From positions 72,501-136,500 of the forward strand of contig JAQFVV010000967.1 in the NCBI GenBank assembly GCA_028023455.1: a stretch of DNA of 64,000 bases, in the 5' to 3' direction. A program made the translations under genes and the position numbers. Within the stretch, counting starts at the first letter, position 1; every line of letters starts with the position of its first letter. The notes under the pieces are model-generated. The model searched no databases, was not told where the DNA came from, and was given only the letters and a program-made list of their open reading frames with translations. This document shows positions 13,740 through 26,950 of the stretch, in pieces. The DNA comes from Epiperipatus broadwayi. Its lineage: Eukaryota > Onychophora > Udeonychophora > Euonychophora > Peripatidae.

Positions 13740-13997
13740 ACGGACAGATATTTACATTTACATTCTCATCATCACCCAACTCAGATAGTTTCTGTAGCCA
13801 AAACTCTTTTAAATAGAGCAATTAATCTTTCAGATAATTCACATCTGAAAGAAGAAATAAATCATATTAATAGTGTTTTATTAGCAAATAATTATAATTA
13901 TAAAATTATAAAAAAAGCCTTATTTCAAACCCAAAATGGACAAAATAGGAAAAAAACCATAAATCATTTTAATCCAAACAACGGTTTTGATATTTAA
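13740..13997 (+). pseudogene. Penelope-like reverse transcriptase C-terminal fragment
   Basis: This frame reads TDRYLHLHSHHHPTQ, then LLNRAINLS, then an EEINHINSVLLANNYN helix. It matches the conserved segment after the RT catalytic core in Penelope-like elements: a YLH...SxHP motif, an LxxRA motif, and a charged helix ending LxxNxY. It begins directly after an AT-cored hairpin (13604-13703) and stops at 13997, before the linker and nuclease. A GIY-YIG fragment on the same strand lies 1.3 kb downstream (15297-15740). They may be two halves of one insertion, separated by the minus-strand LINE remnant at 14191-14734, or two truncated copies. There are no catalytic RT motifs here, so it is non-functional. 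Confidence 0.7.
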
Positions 13998-14190
13998 ATG
14001 CAATTTTTGTATCAATATTTTTATTTAATATTAAAGTTTTTTTTATTATTTTGAAACACGATTTGCTAACATTACTATTCTCTTAATATTCACAAACAAT
14101 CATTGTCATGACAAATTATCCCCAGTTAACAAAGTTTCTTAACTTGTTTTCAACTCATAAATTGGTATTACCTAAACCAAATATGCTCAT

Positions 14191-14734
14191 TCATCCCACA
14201 GATGCATTAAAATCAACCATCAAAATAATATTATTCTTTTGATTGACAAACTTTAATAATTTCTCTTTTCTTTCATAAATAATTTCAAATTCTTCATCAT
14301 CAGTACTAGTAATAAGAAAATGTACATGTATCAGTATTATGTCCACTGGACCTGGTTTTATTTTAATAATAAAAATTCTTCCACTGACATAATAAGTGTT
14401 CAATGCATTATGTACCTATTTACTTCTTAATGTAAGGATAACACAATTTCTTCTAAAATTATCACTTCCACTATAAATTATTCTGATTTTTTTACCTAAA
14501 ATCACCATTAACCATTCATATATTCTGACATATATCTAAAACATGCACCTTGTATTTTATTATTGAGTTCTTAACTTCATTTAACCCAAAATATCTCCAT
14601 AATGTCCTTATATTCCCAATACATATATAAAATATTGTGTATTCTTTCCTTTGTGGATATTTTGCAGGCTGATAACTGAGTAGTTTTATCTTTTTCACTT
14701 CTTTTAAATCTTGATAATAATATTCCAAGATCAA
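14191..14734 (-). pseudogene. LINE apurinic-type endonuclease fragment
   Basis: Two overlapping minus-strand frames show parts of the endonuclease-exonuclease-phosphatase domain of a non-LTR retrotransposon. 14734-14516 contains IGNIRTLW...NEVKNSIIKYKVHVLDI, like the domain's N-terminal WNvRtL strand and following helix. 14403-14191 contains KPGPVDIILIHVHFL, a charged YERKEKLLKFV helix, and IILMVDFNASVG, like the central strand and the GDFNAxxG metal-site motif with G changed to V. The two parts are in different frames and no RT is visible downstream on this strand. It lies between two plus-strand Penelope fragments and may have interrupted them. Confidence 0.65.
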
Positions 14735-15251
14735 TCAAATAATTATTAAATCTATCCATTATTATAAGATATCCAAAAATCTTTAATGTAATAATTTCCT
14801 GTTGTCTTCTAAATATTCATGTTGTTAATTATTATAAGGTTTACCTACTTTTAAGGAAAAATTTTCCCCCTAAAACCAAAAGAGCTCTCATTCTCTATTA
14901 GTTTATCAGCTCTCACTACATTGACAGAGCCTCTTTAGTAAATTTGGAGTGCACCACATTTAAAGGAAGATGACTGTTGAATTAAAAAAAAAACTATATA
15001 TCACATCCTATTACCTAAACACCATTAAAATTATATCCTTAGAAATAAAAATTAAATATTTTAGAAATAAAAGTAAACATTAAAATCGCTGTTGTAAATA
15101 ATTCATGTAATCTAATCTTGTAATTTTTAAAAAGCATAGTATAATTATAAAAAAGTAAAAAATATAATTATAAACATTATATACTTATAAATAAAAGTAA
15201 TAAACAATAATAAATATTTAATAGCTTATATATATATATATATATATATAT

Positions 15252-15317
15252 AAATGCTACATTAAAATCAGCATATATATATATATATATATATATGCTG
15301 ATTTTAATGTAGCATTT
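15252..15317. repeat. AT-cored palindrome at the 5' edge of a Penelope fragment
   Basis: 21 bp arms, aaatgctacattaaaatcag(c) at 15252-15272 and its exact complement at 15297-15317, flank an (AT)n core of about 24 bp. A further (AT)n run precedes it at 15221-15251. The right arm is in frame with the GIY-YIG fragment, so the left arm is an inverted copy of coding sequence. Confidence 0.9.
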
Positions 15318-15740
15318 AAAGTGGGTGCAAATACTGGAAGATTGGTTATTAATGGCAAAGATTCTATTGATAAAAGCAACAAATGTAATATTATATATAA
15401 AGTGGTATGTCATTGTGGTTATAGTTACATCAGGGAGACCAAGTGTGCATTGAAAAAGAGGATTAGGGAACATGAATTATTATATAATAAGTTATGTTGT
15501 TCTGCAGATAGGTATAAATCTGGTTTTGCAGAACATGCTGTGATTTGTAATGGAGAATTCTGCTTTGATAGAGTTTTTATTTTGCATATGGAAAATGATT
15601 TGAGGAAAAAAAAAATTAAGGAGTCCTATTTTATAAATAGTACGGGTAATGTATTGAATAAACAGTGTCATTGTGTTAATATTCACAATTTATGGAAAGT
15701 AGGTAATTCACGTGGGAACGTTACTGGCGTGAGAGTTTGA
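15297..15740 (+). pseudogene. Penelope-like element, GIY-YIG endonuclease fragment
   Basis: An open frame of about 148 codons runs from the arm of an AT-cored palindrome to a stop at 15740. It reads ADFNVAFKVG, then NKCNIIYKVVCHCG, YIRETKCALKKRIREH, and later a FAEHAVICNGEF segment. This is the KD-linker plus GIY-YIG nuclease module of Penelope-like elements, including the conserved downstream AEH motif. The glycine of YIG is arginine, which probably damages the active-site fold. No start codon is apparent; the frame opens in the palindrome, as expected for a 5'-truncated insertion. The C-terminus extends about 90 residues past the core and ends naturally. Similarity to the minus-strand copy at 1221-1439 suggests one family. 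Confidence 0.85.
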
Positions 15741-16463
15741 TAATATTTAAATATTAACGTATTGCTATTTAAGATGGCAGAATACGCCGAAACTGGCTAT
15801 AGCAAATAATTTTAATCTTTAATTTTATATAGGCATTTTTTAAAATTTGGTAGTTTTTATTCTAGTGAATGAATATATATATATATATATTCAAAAAAAT
15901 GATAGCTTAAAGGCTTTTATAATTCTGATATTTCTCTATTTTTCTGCATGTAAAAAAAAATTAAATTACCCAATAGCTTCTTTACATAAATATTTTAACT
16001 AATTGTGTGATGATAAAATATAATAGTTTCACTATTAAATAATTTTATTAGGTTATCAATATCTAGTACAAATCTATAAAAACTTCCTTATAATATAACA
16101 TCATTATAGATTGAAAACTAATGAACCTTCACATCCACTATGTAATTTACAAAGTTAATTTTATAAATATTATATTAACATCAGCCTATTATATTGAAAA
16201 ATGAATTTGCAAATTTAGTAAACAAAATACTGCTTTTGCTATATATAATTAAAAAAGAACTTATTGGTGGTATTACCATTTTATTGGAACAATCACCAAT
16301 ACTTGAATTGATACAAAATCTTGCCTTCCATGTTTACTAATTCTACAACTTTTAATCTGCCTCCTTAATCAACACTAAACCTGTTAATAACATTTTATTG
16401 TAATATTAGTCAATTCTAGAACTCATAACAGTGTGTGAGTATAACAATAACCAATGTTAAAAG

Positions 16464-16631
16464 TAAATACAGGGGATTTGAACTCAGACTTTGAAGCACC
16501 TTTCAATTATCTACACGATCCCATATCACTGATAAGCATGATCACACACATGAAGAAAAGATCAATAATCACCAATATATATATATATATTTCATGCTGA
16601 ACCAGTATTCATCAGTTGGTCCAGATTATCA

Positions 16632-16662
<31 letters not shown>

Positions 16663-17292
16663 ATCTGTGCTCAGTTTATATTAATATAGCAAATCCTCAT
16701 ACTTTAATGGACATGCTTCAATCTACTCCAATCTCTAACTCTTCAACCATTTATAACCTTGAAAATCTGATGATGGAAATCCCAAATTCCATGCTGATGC
16801 CAATATTGTTATCATGTCCATGTTGACCTCAGGTCACTCTGACCCCTCGTGTACAGAAATGTATCCATTTAAATACATAGAAGAGGGAAGTGCAGGATGC
16901 AGGTTTAATGTGTAATATTTGAAATGCAGGCACTCTTGGGGTCAGCATGACTTGAGGTCAACATGGGCATGACAATAATTTTGGCATCAGCATGGATTTG
17001 GGCTTTTCGTTATCAGATTTTTATTAGTATGGATGGTTGAAGAGTTGGAAGTTGCAGTAGATCCAAGCCTGTCCATTAAAGTATGAGGATTTTCTATCTT
17101 AATATAAATTGCTCACTGATTTTATATATTTGTGTGAGAGATGATAATCTGGATCAACTGATGAGTGCTGATTCAGCATGAAATATATATATATTGGCGC
17201 TCCTTGATCTTTTCTATGTATGTGTGATCATGGGTATCAGTGATATGAGATAGTGTAGATAGTTGAAAGGTGCTTGAAAGTACCTATATTTA
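16464..17292. mobile_element. 830 bp fold-back element
   Basis: The two halves pair about an axis near 16884. tttcaattatctacac (16501) matches the complement at 17253-17268. The pairs catgctgatgcca/tggcatcagcatg and catgttgacctcaggtca/tgacttgaggtcaacatg lie nearer the axis, leaving a short loop. Arms are roughly 350-400 bp at about 85-90% by eye. (AT)n runs sit in the arms. No coding capacity is seen. Confidence 0.85.
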
Positions 17293-18439
17293 CAATTAGG
17301 CTCCAGGTATATGAAGAATGTCTGTTTTTCAAATATTACAATAGTTGACGGCTATATTTATTATATAACGATGTGACAGTTTTTAAATCACTCTGGCATA
17401 TGAGTTTAATTACTCTTCATTGACATTTAAAACTATAAATTTTTTTATTAAAATCATAAAAGCAGTTTTTGTCTACACAGTTTTAAAGGGTTCAAAATAA
17501 GAGAGTATTCATAATTAAGAAAGTTTAATTGTTTGATATTTTCTTATTGCAAAACATTTGAAAACATCTTTTTTTTAAAAATTAGTTCAAGACTTTAGCT
17601 ATTTATTATAAACATGATAGTTGAGAATAAGTGGATAAGACTGGTGTGGTGAATTTGTGTATTATATAAGTGTATAAAAAATCCTAAAAAAGTATTGGAT
17701 GTATTATTCAGAGTTTAGATATGTAGATGCTTTTGACTTATAATATTGGTGAGAATATATATATTGTACAAAATGTTTTCTAGTTTTTTATCTTTTAAAA
17801 AACTTAAATTGTATTTTCTTTTAAACGAAAATAACTTTTTTTTTCTTTTTTCAATCAGTGAATGAATAAAGTTAGTGGCATGCTTCAAAACTTCAATTTA
17901 AAATAGACAACCAAATAAAATGTTAAGACATTTCTTAAAAGAAAAGATTCTGCATAAATATTTTTTGTCAAGTGTGGAAGGATCATTGTAAAGCATCACT
18001 AGTTGATAAGATTTTATTTCACTTCAATTCACCTACCAACGTGAAATAGATTTGACAGCAAATCAGCTTTAAGTAGATATAGAATTTTTAGAAATAACTG
18101 AAAATAATTTAATTAATGAAATACAAAAATCTGCACAAAATTATAATCATGTAATTTTATAATAATGTTTGGATTTGTGCAGATTTAAAAAAAATGCTAT
18201 TTTTAAAAACATATTAATATATATTCTTCTACTTATAACATCAAAATATTCCTATATATACTTATGTCATGAAAACTATTCACTGTTGTATGTAAAGCTT
18301 TACATAGCATTGATGTTAAAGAGGGAAAAGAGGATAGAATTGACAACCTGTAGAGGTCCCTAATATCGCATTTTTACACACATATTCTTGAGGTTACAAC
18401 CTTAGTAAATATTACTTAGGTAATCAATGTGTGTTTAAA

Positions 18440-18915
18440 CAAATTTATAATTCACCTTATAATAAAGTGGATTTACCTTACATTAACGGAGTTACTGATA
18501 AGATCAGTAAAATACTATCTAGTTTTAATATAAAGACAACTTTTTCTATTGGCAAGAAAATTGGTGTTTTCACAAACCTAAAGACAGAATATTTTTGGAA
18601 CACCAGGGGGTTTATGAAATTCCATGTTTGCAGTTCTCAAGAAGCTATGTATGGCAGTCTAGTAGATGAATAAATGACAAAATTAAGGAACATATAAATG
18701 CTTTTAATCAGAAAATTAAGACATCAGTTTTTACTTCCCATGTTTTAGAAATTGGTCACAAACCTGGTTTTGACAATGTAAAAATATTGCTAATTTGGAA
18801 AGGTATGATTTAAAAACCATGAGAGAGTCAATTTATATATTAAATAGACCTATTGATTTAAATAGGGCTGATGATGCACAACATTACCAGCTATCTGGAA
18901 ACCCTCCATTTTATC
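18440..18915 (+). pseudogene. Second Penelope-like lineage: RT linker and GIY-YIG domain, frameshifted
   Basis: The frame from about 18467 reads VDLPYINGVTDKISKIL then NIKTTFSIGKKIG, the conserved linker between RT and nuclease in Penelope-like elements. After a frameshift, 18607 onward reads GVYEIPC, SRSYVWQSSR, a TGA at 18668-18670, INDKIKEHINAF and TSHVLEIGHKPGFD. Another frameshift near 18785 leads to ANLERYDLKTMRESI and LNRPIDLNR. This is the full nuclease module with its His-containing tail. The YIG glycine is tryptophan. The LEIGH...FD tail separates it from the copies at 1221 and 15297, so at least two lineages are present. One stop and two frameshifts make it a pseudogene. Confidence 0.85.
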
Positions 18916-18919
18916 CCTG

Positions 18920-21900
18920 TCTTCTAATATTAACTTAAAATTTATAGGTGAAAAAACTGAAGGAAATAAGCATTTTGATAAGCTTCATATTATGAATACT
19001 GAACTACTTCAATGTGAATCTCATTTTTCATCTCATACTCAAGTCACATTACTGTTTGAGATCTAACGATTTTTCTTTCAAAAGCTAACCTTGACATTGG
19101 CGGATGCTAGTTCATACAAATATTGTTTTGTAATGCAAAATAACATGGTTTAGTCCCAAAAAATAATAATTTATATATATATAATGATCAAAGTAAACTG
19201 AATTTAAAAACTTGACACTATATAAACTGATGACTACATTCCATGATTTACTAAATTATTGTTATATAAAATAAATTCAAACCTTTTTGTATGTGTGTGT
19301 GTATTGCTTTTTGAATATAAGTAGTAAATTCATAAAACTGTATACTATAATAAATGTTATATTTTTAATACATGGACTTACTTAAATAAATATAGTAATA
19401 TAGTAGTTATTACTAAACCTCAAAGTCTAATGATCAAATTCCAGTTCTATGACTTCTGGTGCTTAACCTTCTTTATGAATTCCTCATCAATAAAGTCATT
19501 CAATTACTTTTTAATGCATGCAACTTTTTTTTCAAGAATATTTTATTACTTCTTCAATATAACACTGATTTTATTAAAATTATTTGTAAATAATTATACA
19601 TAGAATGATCTAAAATACATTTTTTTCTGAATATTAAATATAAAATTTAATGTTTGCTAATGCAAAAAAGAATACAGAAAAAAGCATTAAGGTTATACTT
19701 AATGTTTTGGATATATTTTTCCATACAAAAAGTTTGATAAAATTGGATATAGTTCTTTAATATGCATAATAGTTAAATTAAAAAGAATAAAAGAAAATCT
19801 GGGAAAGAGATATTGATTGTTATCTTTTAATTTAAAAACATTAATATTTTACTATATTTAATGCTCAACAAATCATCTCAATATTCAAAACTTAGATATA
19901 TTCCAAATAACAGTTTAACAACTTATAATATAAATAAAAAATCATAGAGTATATTTTTGATTATATGTGTAATCATTATCAACTCAACTCAAATTTTAAA
20001 AATGAAATCGTCTATTACTAACCGGAAATATGTGTCGATTTAAATATTCCACAATTCATTAATCCCAAGATATGCTGACTGTCTATTTATTATGCATTTT
20101 TATACCTACTAATAAAAATTTGTCTCTTTATTTTTTCTTTTTCCATTATCTTTCTCTTGACCTAAAATTTTTATTTTTTTTATATCAAAATCAAATTTAA
20201 ACTACAATTCCTATCATAATCATAAAAACCAGATTCAGTATATAACTTCGCTTCATTATCACTATCACTATATATCTGTACATTTATTAAAACTTTTTAT
20301 GCAACAATTTATGTTCTCCCCCCCACATATGATTTTTTATTTATATTATATTATAAGTTGTTTACCATTATGTGGAATATATTTAAGTTTCGTTATTGTT
20401 TTATTAATATTAGTGCACATTTTTTGTTTTAATATATATATATATATATATATAAAACAATAAAAATAGGTGGTGTGTCCAATAAATATTATACTTATGA
20501 ACAAAAGGCAAATAAATGCTGTAATGTGGAAGTGTATTTCCTAAAGTAACTTGCAATACATAAAACTTTTATACTTCCACATAAGATAAAAGATAAAGCT
20601 ATTTTATATTTTAATAACAGATTACATTTAAAAAATAAATTGCACAGGTTTATATTATTCGATAATATTATATTTTAATGAAAATATTTTAAAAATGTAA
20701 TGTTTCTTACTATAAAAACTAATTAAGAATAAATTAATTTGTGTTTAATCTAATGCCAGAAATTTTCAAATATAAAGTTGAATAAGAATTTATCTCAGGA
20801 TTATATAAAAGACAAAAATAAATGCATAAATATAAAATGTATCTATTCATCTGAGGATATGATGATGTAAAAGTAATTTTATATACATCATCTTAACTAA
20901 TACTCTTGTATTTCGGATAGCATTAATAACAATAATGATGTATTTAAGCCAAATTAATTTATGTGTATTATAATCTCTTAAATATGACCTTTATCTCATA
21001 AACATGCAGTGACAATGCTTCTTTAATAATAACAAAAAGGAATTCTTCAAAAAAATTAACAATTGTTTTACTACACAATAATAATAAGAAAAGTATGTAA
21101 AATGTTTAATAAATGTTTTTCCCTAAATCTAATTTTAAGCTAGAGATATGAAAAGTGTATTATCATATAGTGTTGCAAAGACACTAACATCTAATGGGCA
21201 TAGTTTGCTTATTATTTTAAAATAATCCTTAATTTAAATACTGGATGATAATAATTAGTATCATAATGATAAGTGATAAATGCTCTATGTGGTACTTAAT
21301 TAGTTTGTTTCCACAACTAATCAATCATTAATCAGCCTCACTTAATATTATTTGAGAAGTTTTCACTTTTGCAGAGGAAGCAAGTGCAATTTTTGCTTAA
21401 TATACCTAAATGATATTTATGACATTGGGCTTACTTACTTCACTTCAAGATACTTTACTTGATTAACTAGCAAAGTTAAACATTAGAAATGATATTCTAT
21501 TAAGAAATTATAACTAGATCATTAGGATGCTTTATTACATATTATAAATCATTTTAAAAATTAGTACTAACATACAATAATAATGCATAAAATATTTATT
21601 TCAGATCTATTTATCTAAATAAGTATCATTAACGCTATTTTAACTTTGAGGTTGAGCTTAAGAATTCATAAAATATATAGTAATTGCAATATAGCAAAGT
21701 TTTAAAAGTTATTTACATTATACAACCTAAACCAAAGATAGTCATATTTACTCATATCCGATATCATCAATAATAAAATTAACAAAAATATATTATCTGT
21801 GCATTCATATAATAATATATGAAGAACTTTTATATTTTTTATAATAATAACAACAATGACAATGATAATAATAATAACAATAACAACTAACTAATTAAGG

Positions 21901-22309
21901 AAGAATCAATTATAACAAATAAAGTTCATTCAATAATCCATTGGTTTATACTCCAACAGTTATAATGATTTAAAAAATTATTCCAATGACTTATTGATAT
22001 ATGGGAATATTCTAATGTTCTTGAGAATTCACAACACTTTTAAGTAACAGCATTCAAGATGATATAAAGCACAATTAATTTCATTTGTAATGTAATTCTT
22101 TCTGGAGCACAAGATAAAGATTAATAAATTCAATTTTATACACTATTAATCCAAGGTTAGTTATAATTAATATGTTAATCCATTTTAAGGTTTGATACTA
22201 AATTTTATATTTATCATCTTCAGTATTTGCATTGATAATCTATAATCCATTTGTACTTAATGCATTATTCACTTCATTAAGCACTGGAAAAAAATATATA
22301 TTTTATTAT
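18920..22309. other. AT-rich sequence without recognised features
   Basis: Only simple repeats: AT-cored motif at 20420-20462, an AAT/AAC-rich stretch near 21840-21890, poly-C near 20318. No gene or transposon recognised. It borders the visible limit of the giant inverted repeat, so part of it may have a mirror partner beyond the window. Confidence 0.55.
20420..20462. repeat. Short AT-cored palindrome
   Basis: A ttgtttta word, an (AT)n core of about 22 bp, then taaaacaa. This is the same design as the palindromes at 4785 and 15252, but with shorter arms. Confidence 0.6.
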
Positions 22310-24009
22310 ACAAAGCAATTTAATCCATTTGAAAAGATATTATATTTATATTCAAAATATATAGCATTAAGTACTACTTTCATTTGAAATATATTATTAA
22401 ATCATTCCCTTACAGATCATTAATACTATATTGCTAAATAGTTCTGATTGTATATATACAATCAAGCATATAATTTATCATCCATAAACAAAGTGTTTTT
22501 CAATAATTTTGTGCTGAAGTTCAATATTTCTTTAAGTGATAAAGTTTTCAAAGAATATTTGATTTCAAAAAATATTGTATAAAGTTTTTCTTTTGATAAA
22601 TGAAGGTGAGATAAATTCACAATATTGAACTGTAATATACCCTTTTTTTTTAAAGAATTGTTAATTTACAATAATTTGAGAATAAATATCAGCAATTTAT
22701 TTAAAATTGATAAATATATTTTTTAACTATATCAACTATTTTATATTGTTTTCAATTAAAAAGGTCCAGTGATTTAAATTGAAGTTGGTATACAGTATTA
22801 CATGAATCAATTTATCCATTTTTCATTAATAATTGACTTACAAGAAATAAGATTTCAAATAATAATCAATTAATTAATAACAGATTCTGGTTTATTCGTT
22901 GTTGTTTTTCCTAGTCCTAATATGATGAGAAGTCATTTTTGCTAGAAAAGAGAAAAATGCCTAGACTGAGTTAACATAGCTAATTATGTTGTTGAAGGCA
23001 AACAAAATTACTTTTTAAAGTTTTTAACTTGAGTATGTTTGATGACATTCAAATTTTTTGAAGACTTTTTGGTTTTTCCAAAATTCAACTTTTATAAATG
23101 TTGATCAGAATATGTTTGAAGTTGATATATTTTCCATTATGCATTTTAGGCTTCCTGGTGGTTCCAAAAATTTTTGAAACTGTTGTCAAGTTTATTTAAA
23201 ATGCAGACTATAGATGCTATGATTTTTGAATCAAGACAGTAAAACTTTATGAGCACCATTCAAAAATGAAGAGAAAGAAAATAATAATTTCAAGTATTTT
23301 CATTGTTTCATTTTTATTTCCAGGTTAAAATAATATAACAATCATTTATTTAAAATAAATAAATCAAAAACCAATAGAGTTCTCAGATATTTAATTGAAC
23401 TAAATTGAAATTGACCTTTTAATAAATATTATTAATAAATATCTTAGAAAACTAAATGAATTAAAATTAATTTTACTGAATCTAAGTTTAAACACATAAG
23501 CTTTCCCACATGCACAGAAAAATACAAAATATAAGGGCTATCAGATCATAATATAATTGTAATCTGAAATATAATTGTTTTTCTTTAAAATATTTTAATA
23601 TTGTATTGTCATATGTATTATTGTATATTTTTTATATTAAATGATTTGTTTTATGTGTATGAGCATCTCTGTTTGTTTTCACAATTCACTAGGTTTTTTC
23701 CTTAATAAGAATAATGGCATAAATATAAGTATGTCTTTTTATACAAGCATTGATCAGAAAAATCTGTTTGGGAGTCATATTTAAATGCTTTATAAAATTA
23801 TACTTTATCTTAAGCATCAATATGAGGGGCATTTATATTTTATATTGATTATATTATATGTTATTCAAACAATGATAGCCATGAATATATTTGTGTATCT
23901 ATAATAAATAAAGTCAATAAAATTTTATAATTTTTTAATTATATTATACAATTACAAGTTATCATATATAAATATATACAACAGCCAAATCTGACATAAG
24001 ACATATAAT

Positions 24010-24098
24010 CTATAATCTATTGTCAAAGCAACCTTTATAAATAAATAATGGATTTTTCCCTCTTTTATGTAAAGTGCTTTTCTTGACAGCAGATTATA
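24010..24098. repeat. Small inverted-terminal element with a TATAATCT...GTCA end motif
   Basis: The left end, tataatctattgtcaaagc, and the right end, which reads in complement as tataatctgctgtcaagaa, form imperfect terminal inverted repeats about 85 bp apart. The same end motif occurs at 32367-32378 and 32648-32662. Present in both arms of the giant palindrome. Confidence 0.4.
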
Positions 24099-24209
24099 CA
24101 TTTCTCTTGAGTTTTGGCTATTATAATGTGATTTACATTTGGAAACCAGATAATTATTGCAATATTACACTTTTTAGTTGCAATATTTAATGTCTATATA
24201 AATATAATG

Positions 24210-25560
24210 GACTATTAATAAAGGTGGGATTCCACCTTTATTGCTAAAAATGAGTTTTTTTTTCAACAGTTTTAAAATTGGTGATTGCTAGGCCAAGTTC
24301 TATCCTTTTATTTATCTTTCAAAGCAACCTTTATTGTCAAAAATTTCATAGAAATTTTCTGGGTCTAATTACCCGATGTGATTGCAAAGCATTCAATGTA
24401 CAAAAGCACAAAACAATTATTAATCTTGTTTACATATGGACACCCTTCAGACAACAATTAAGTACACAAAAGGATTACTATAATCTCACCCAATGTGTAT
24501 CTGTACATGGGTCTACATGGCCCAACCACCAAGAAGTTATCCATAGCCCAATTATCCTTCCCCTGAGGCCCTGATGTAAAGACTCAAGCTTTAGCTAAAT
24601 AGGTGGACATGTCCTGCATTGTGCCAACCACCACAACATGAAACAAGGCCCAACAACACAGGACAACAAACTCTCAACCCACATATGAAGCCATGCAAAG
24701 ACCATCTGGATATCTCTGTTTTCCAATTTAACAGTCCAATGTGCAGAGATCAAATTCAATCTACCTGTGAAAAATTGGAAAGCCAATTTAGAAAAGCATA
24801 ATGAATAATGAGTACAGATCTGCACTGCCCAAAACCAACCAATCAAGAAGGCACAACAGCTCATCAGAAAGGAAAACCATGCAGAAACTTTTACCAGTCT
24901 CCCAGCAGGTTTTCACATAGTGGAAACAATAGTCAACAGTCAGCACCATAGACCAGACCTTTAGCAACCACACCCAGCCCACCTGAGGTGAAAAGTGAGG
25001 AGTGCAGACCCATGCTCATGAAATATTACAACAAAATACCATCCATGTTACAAAAATTGGTGGTGTCCCAAAGCAGACCAACTGCCTTAAAAATGCTCTA
25101 CATATAAAATTAACTCATAAAACCTAGTAATAGTCAGTGCAAATCAACACTGATCTAACAAATAATCCATTGAGTGTAGTAGCCTCTCAGGGCAACATGC
25201 AAGTGAAGGTAGTGAATTTCACCTGTCCGGCAGATATTTCTGGGCCAGATAATGATCACCGACCACCCCCACTAAGGAACAAAGCCCCTCATGACCATCA
25301 TCACCACACCCAAGGAAAAAAGGGGGAATGCAAACTCATGCCCTGCAATACAATATTTGATTTATTGTAGTCTTGAAATCAAGCCAGATTTACATGTACA
25401 CGATGAGAAGAAATCATTTGTCCATATCATCTTTAACACTGAGGTCAATGGAGCTGAAAATCTGCTTTTAATCATTATCAACCTGCAGTGTCTGTGAATG
25501 TTCACAATATCTGTTCAATCCACCAACTATAAAACCCTTCAGGATTCACAGTAATTCTTA
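24210..25560. other. Unidentified higher-complexity block, left arm
   Basis: This 1.3 kb is visibly richer in G and C and in non-repetitive words than its surroundings, and has several open frames of 60-98 codons on both strands (for example 24278-24574 plus, 24595-24864 minus, 25137-25370 plus). I recognise no domain, catalytic motif or zinc knuckle in any frame, and no single frame runs through. It looks like the relic of a mobile element or other formerly coding DNA. At its left edge, 24218-24243 is a hairpin with an 11 bp stem (aataaaggtgg/ccacctttatt). The mirror block is at 60745-62095. Confidence 0.5.
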
Positions 25561-25817
25561 TTTTTTAATACTAATTGAATTCTGCTTCCCTTGATTGAAT
25601 TTTAGGTCTTGCTTAGTAATCAAGATTTGGTTGCATAATCTGAAAGTTTGTTGTTAAACTTTGGAATGTTCTCAATAATTATTGCTTGAAAGAGGAAGAA
25701 TAATTTGCAGCTTCAATGTCTCCTTTAGGTCTAAAATATCATTTGTATTAAATTGTCTTTAAATCATTACTTTTTTGCTCATAAATCACTTCGTTGTAAT
25801 TCTGTGTTGCTATGAAA

Positions 25818-25903
25818 AAAATTTTCTGCCCCTCCCCAGTCCACCAAAAGTGGGCTAATATTTTCTGCCCCCCCCCCCCCCAGTCCACCAAAAGTGGGCT
25901 AAT
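25818..25903. repeat. 43 bp tandem duplication containing a poly-C run, left arm
   Basis: Two adjacent units of ttttctgcccc...cagtccaccaaaagtgggctaata. The poly-C run is about 4-5 in the first unit and about 14 in the second. The right arm has the same duplication at about 60405-60490 with a shorter run of about 7. Confidence 0.85.
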
Positions 25904-26950
25904 AACTTCAGTTCTAATAACCAGAGAAATGTAATTTTTTGTGTAGGGAAATAGCTTAAGACAAAATCTATATTGTTCAATTCTAAAATTGAGATTGAAT
26001 TAAAAGTTAAAATATTTTTTTGATCTGCACTGTTTTGTCACTTTTGGCAACTTTTAGTTCGACACCATAATAGACTAACTGTTTTTCCTATGAACAATAT
26101 TAATACTGGGATTTTTTTCTTAGTTTTATGATTAATTTTGTATTTATAATAATCTCTAGGTCATTTTCTGTCTTCCCCGACTGGTTTGCAGTCATAGAAA
26201 CTTGTTTCACACTTCTAATATTTGATGCAACAATGAATTCTTAAAACCACCATTGTTAACATTTTATTTTCCATCTTTTCTATGAGCTTTGATTTTCAAA
26301 TGATTTCTCTGTGTATTCTAACAAAAATGGCTTCTAGTGTCTCTATTCTTTTTAGAATTATTTGGTTTGATTTAAAATTATTTTCCCAAGATTTTATGTT
26401 GTTCTAATGATTTATAGAATTATTTAACCTAGCTTTGCCTATTTTTAATGGCAGCCATTTGCATAAATGGAATGATAGATACTCTCAAATATTCTTGAGT
26501 GAAAACTGTTCTAAAATTTCTTATAACAATGAAAAAAACAATAAAACAGGTATTCACTTACATGTTGGTAAACTTTTCTTCTATGAATACAAAATTGGAC
26601 TATGACTTTGGAGAATAAAACAGGGAGCCTGTAACAGTGAAAACTGGAGTTTCAAGCTCCTTCTAGTGAAATAAATGTTTTTATTTATATTCCACGATCT
26701 TTTGTTGTCATTTCAATAAACATTTATTTACTAAATACTATGATTATACAGTTATCATTCTTGTTATAGATGGAAGCCATGGAAATTTCTTTGATTATTG
26801 TTGTGTGCGTATGAAGAATGGTTACACATCATACTGGATTGTTTTCATTCTTATCTTATTGATTAATTTGTTTCTTATCTTATTGATCAATTTGTTTCCA
26901 TAATTGTTTGACTATGGATAGTAGTGCGTTATCTCATTGTGAGTTGGGAA

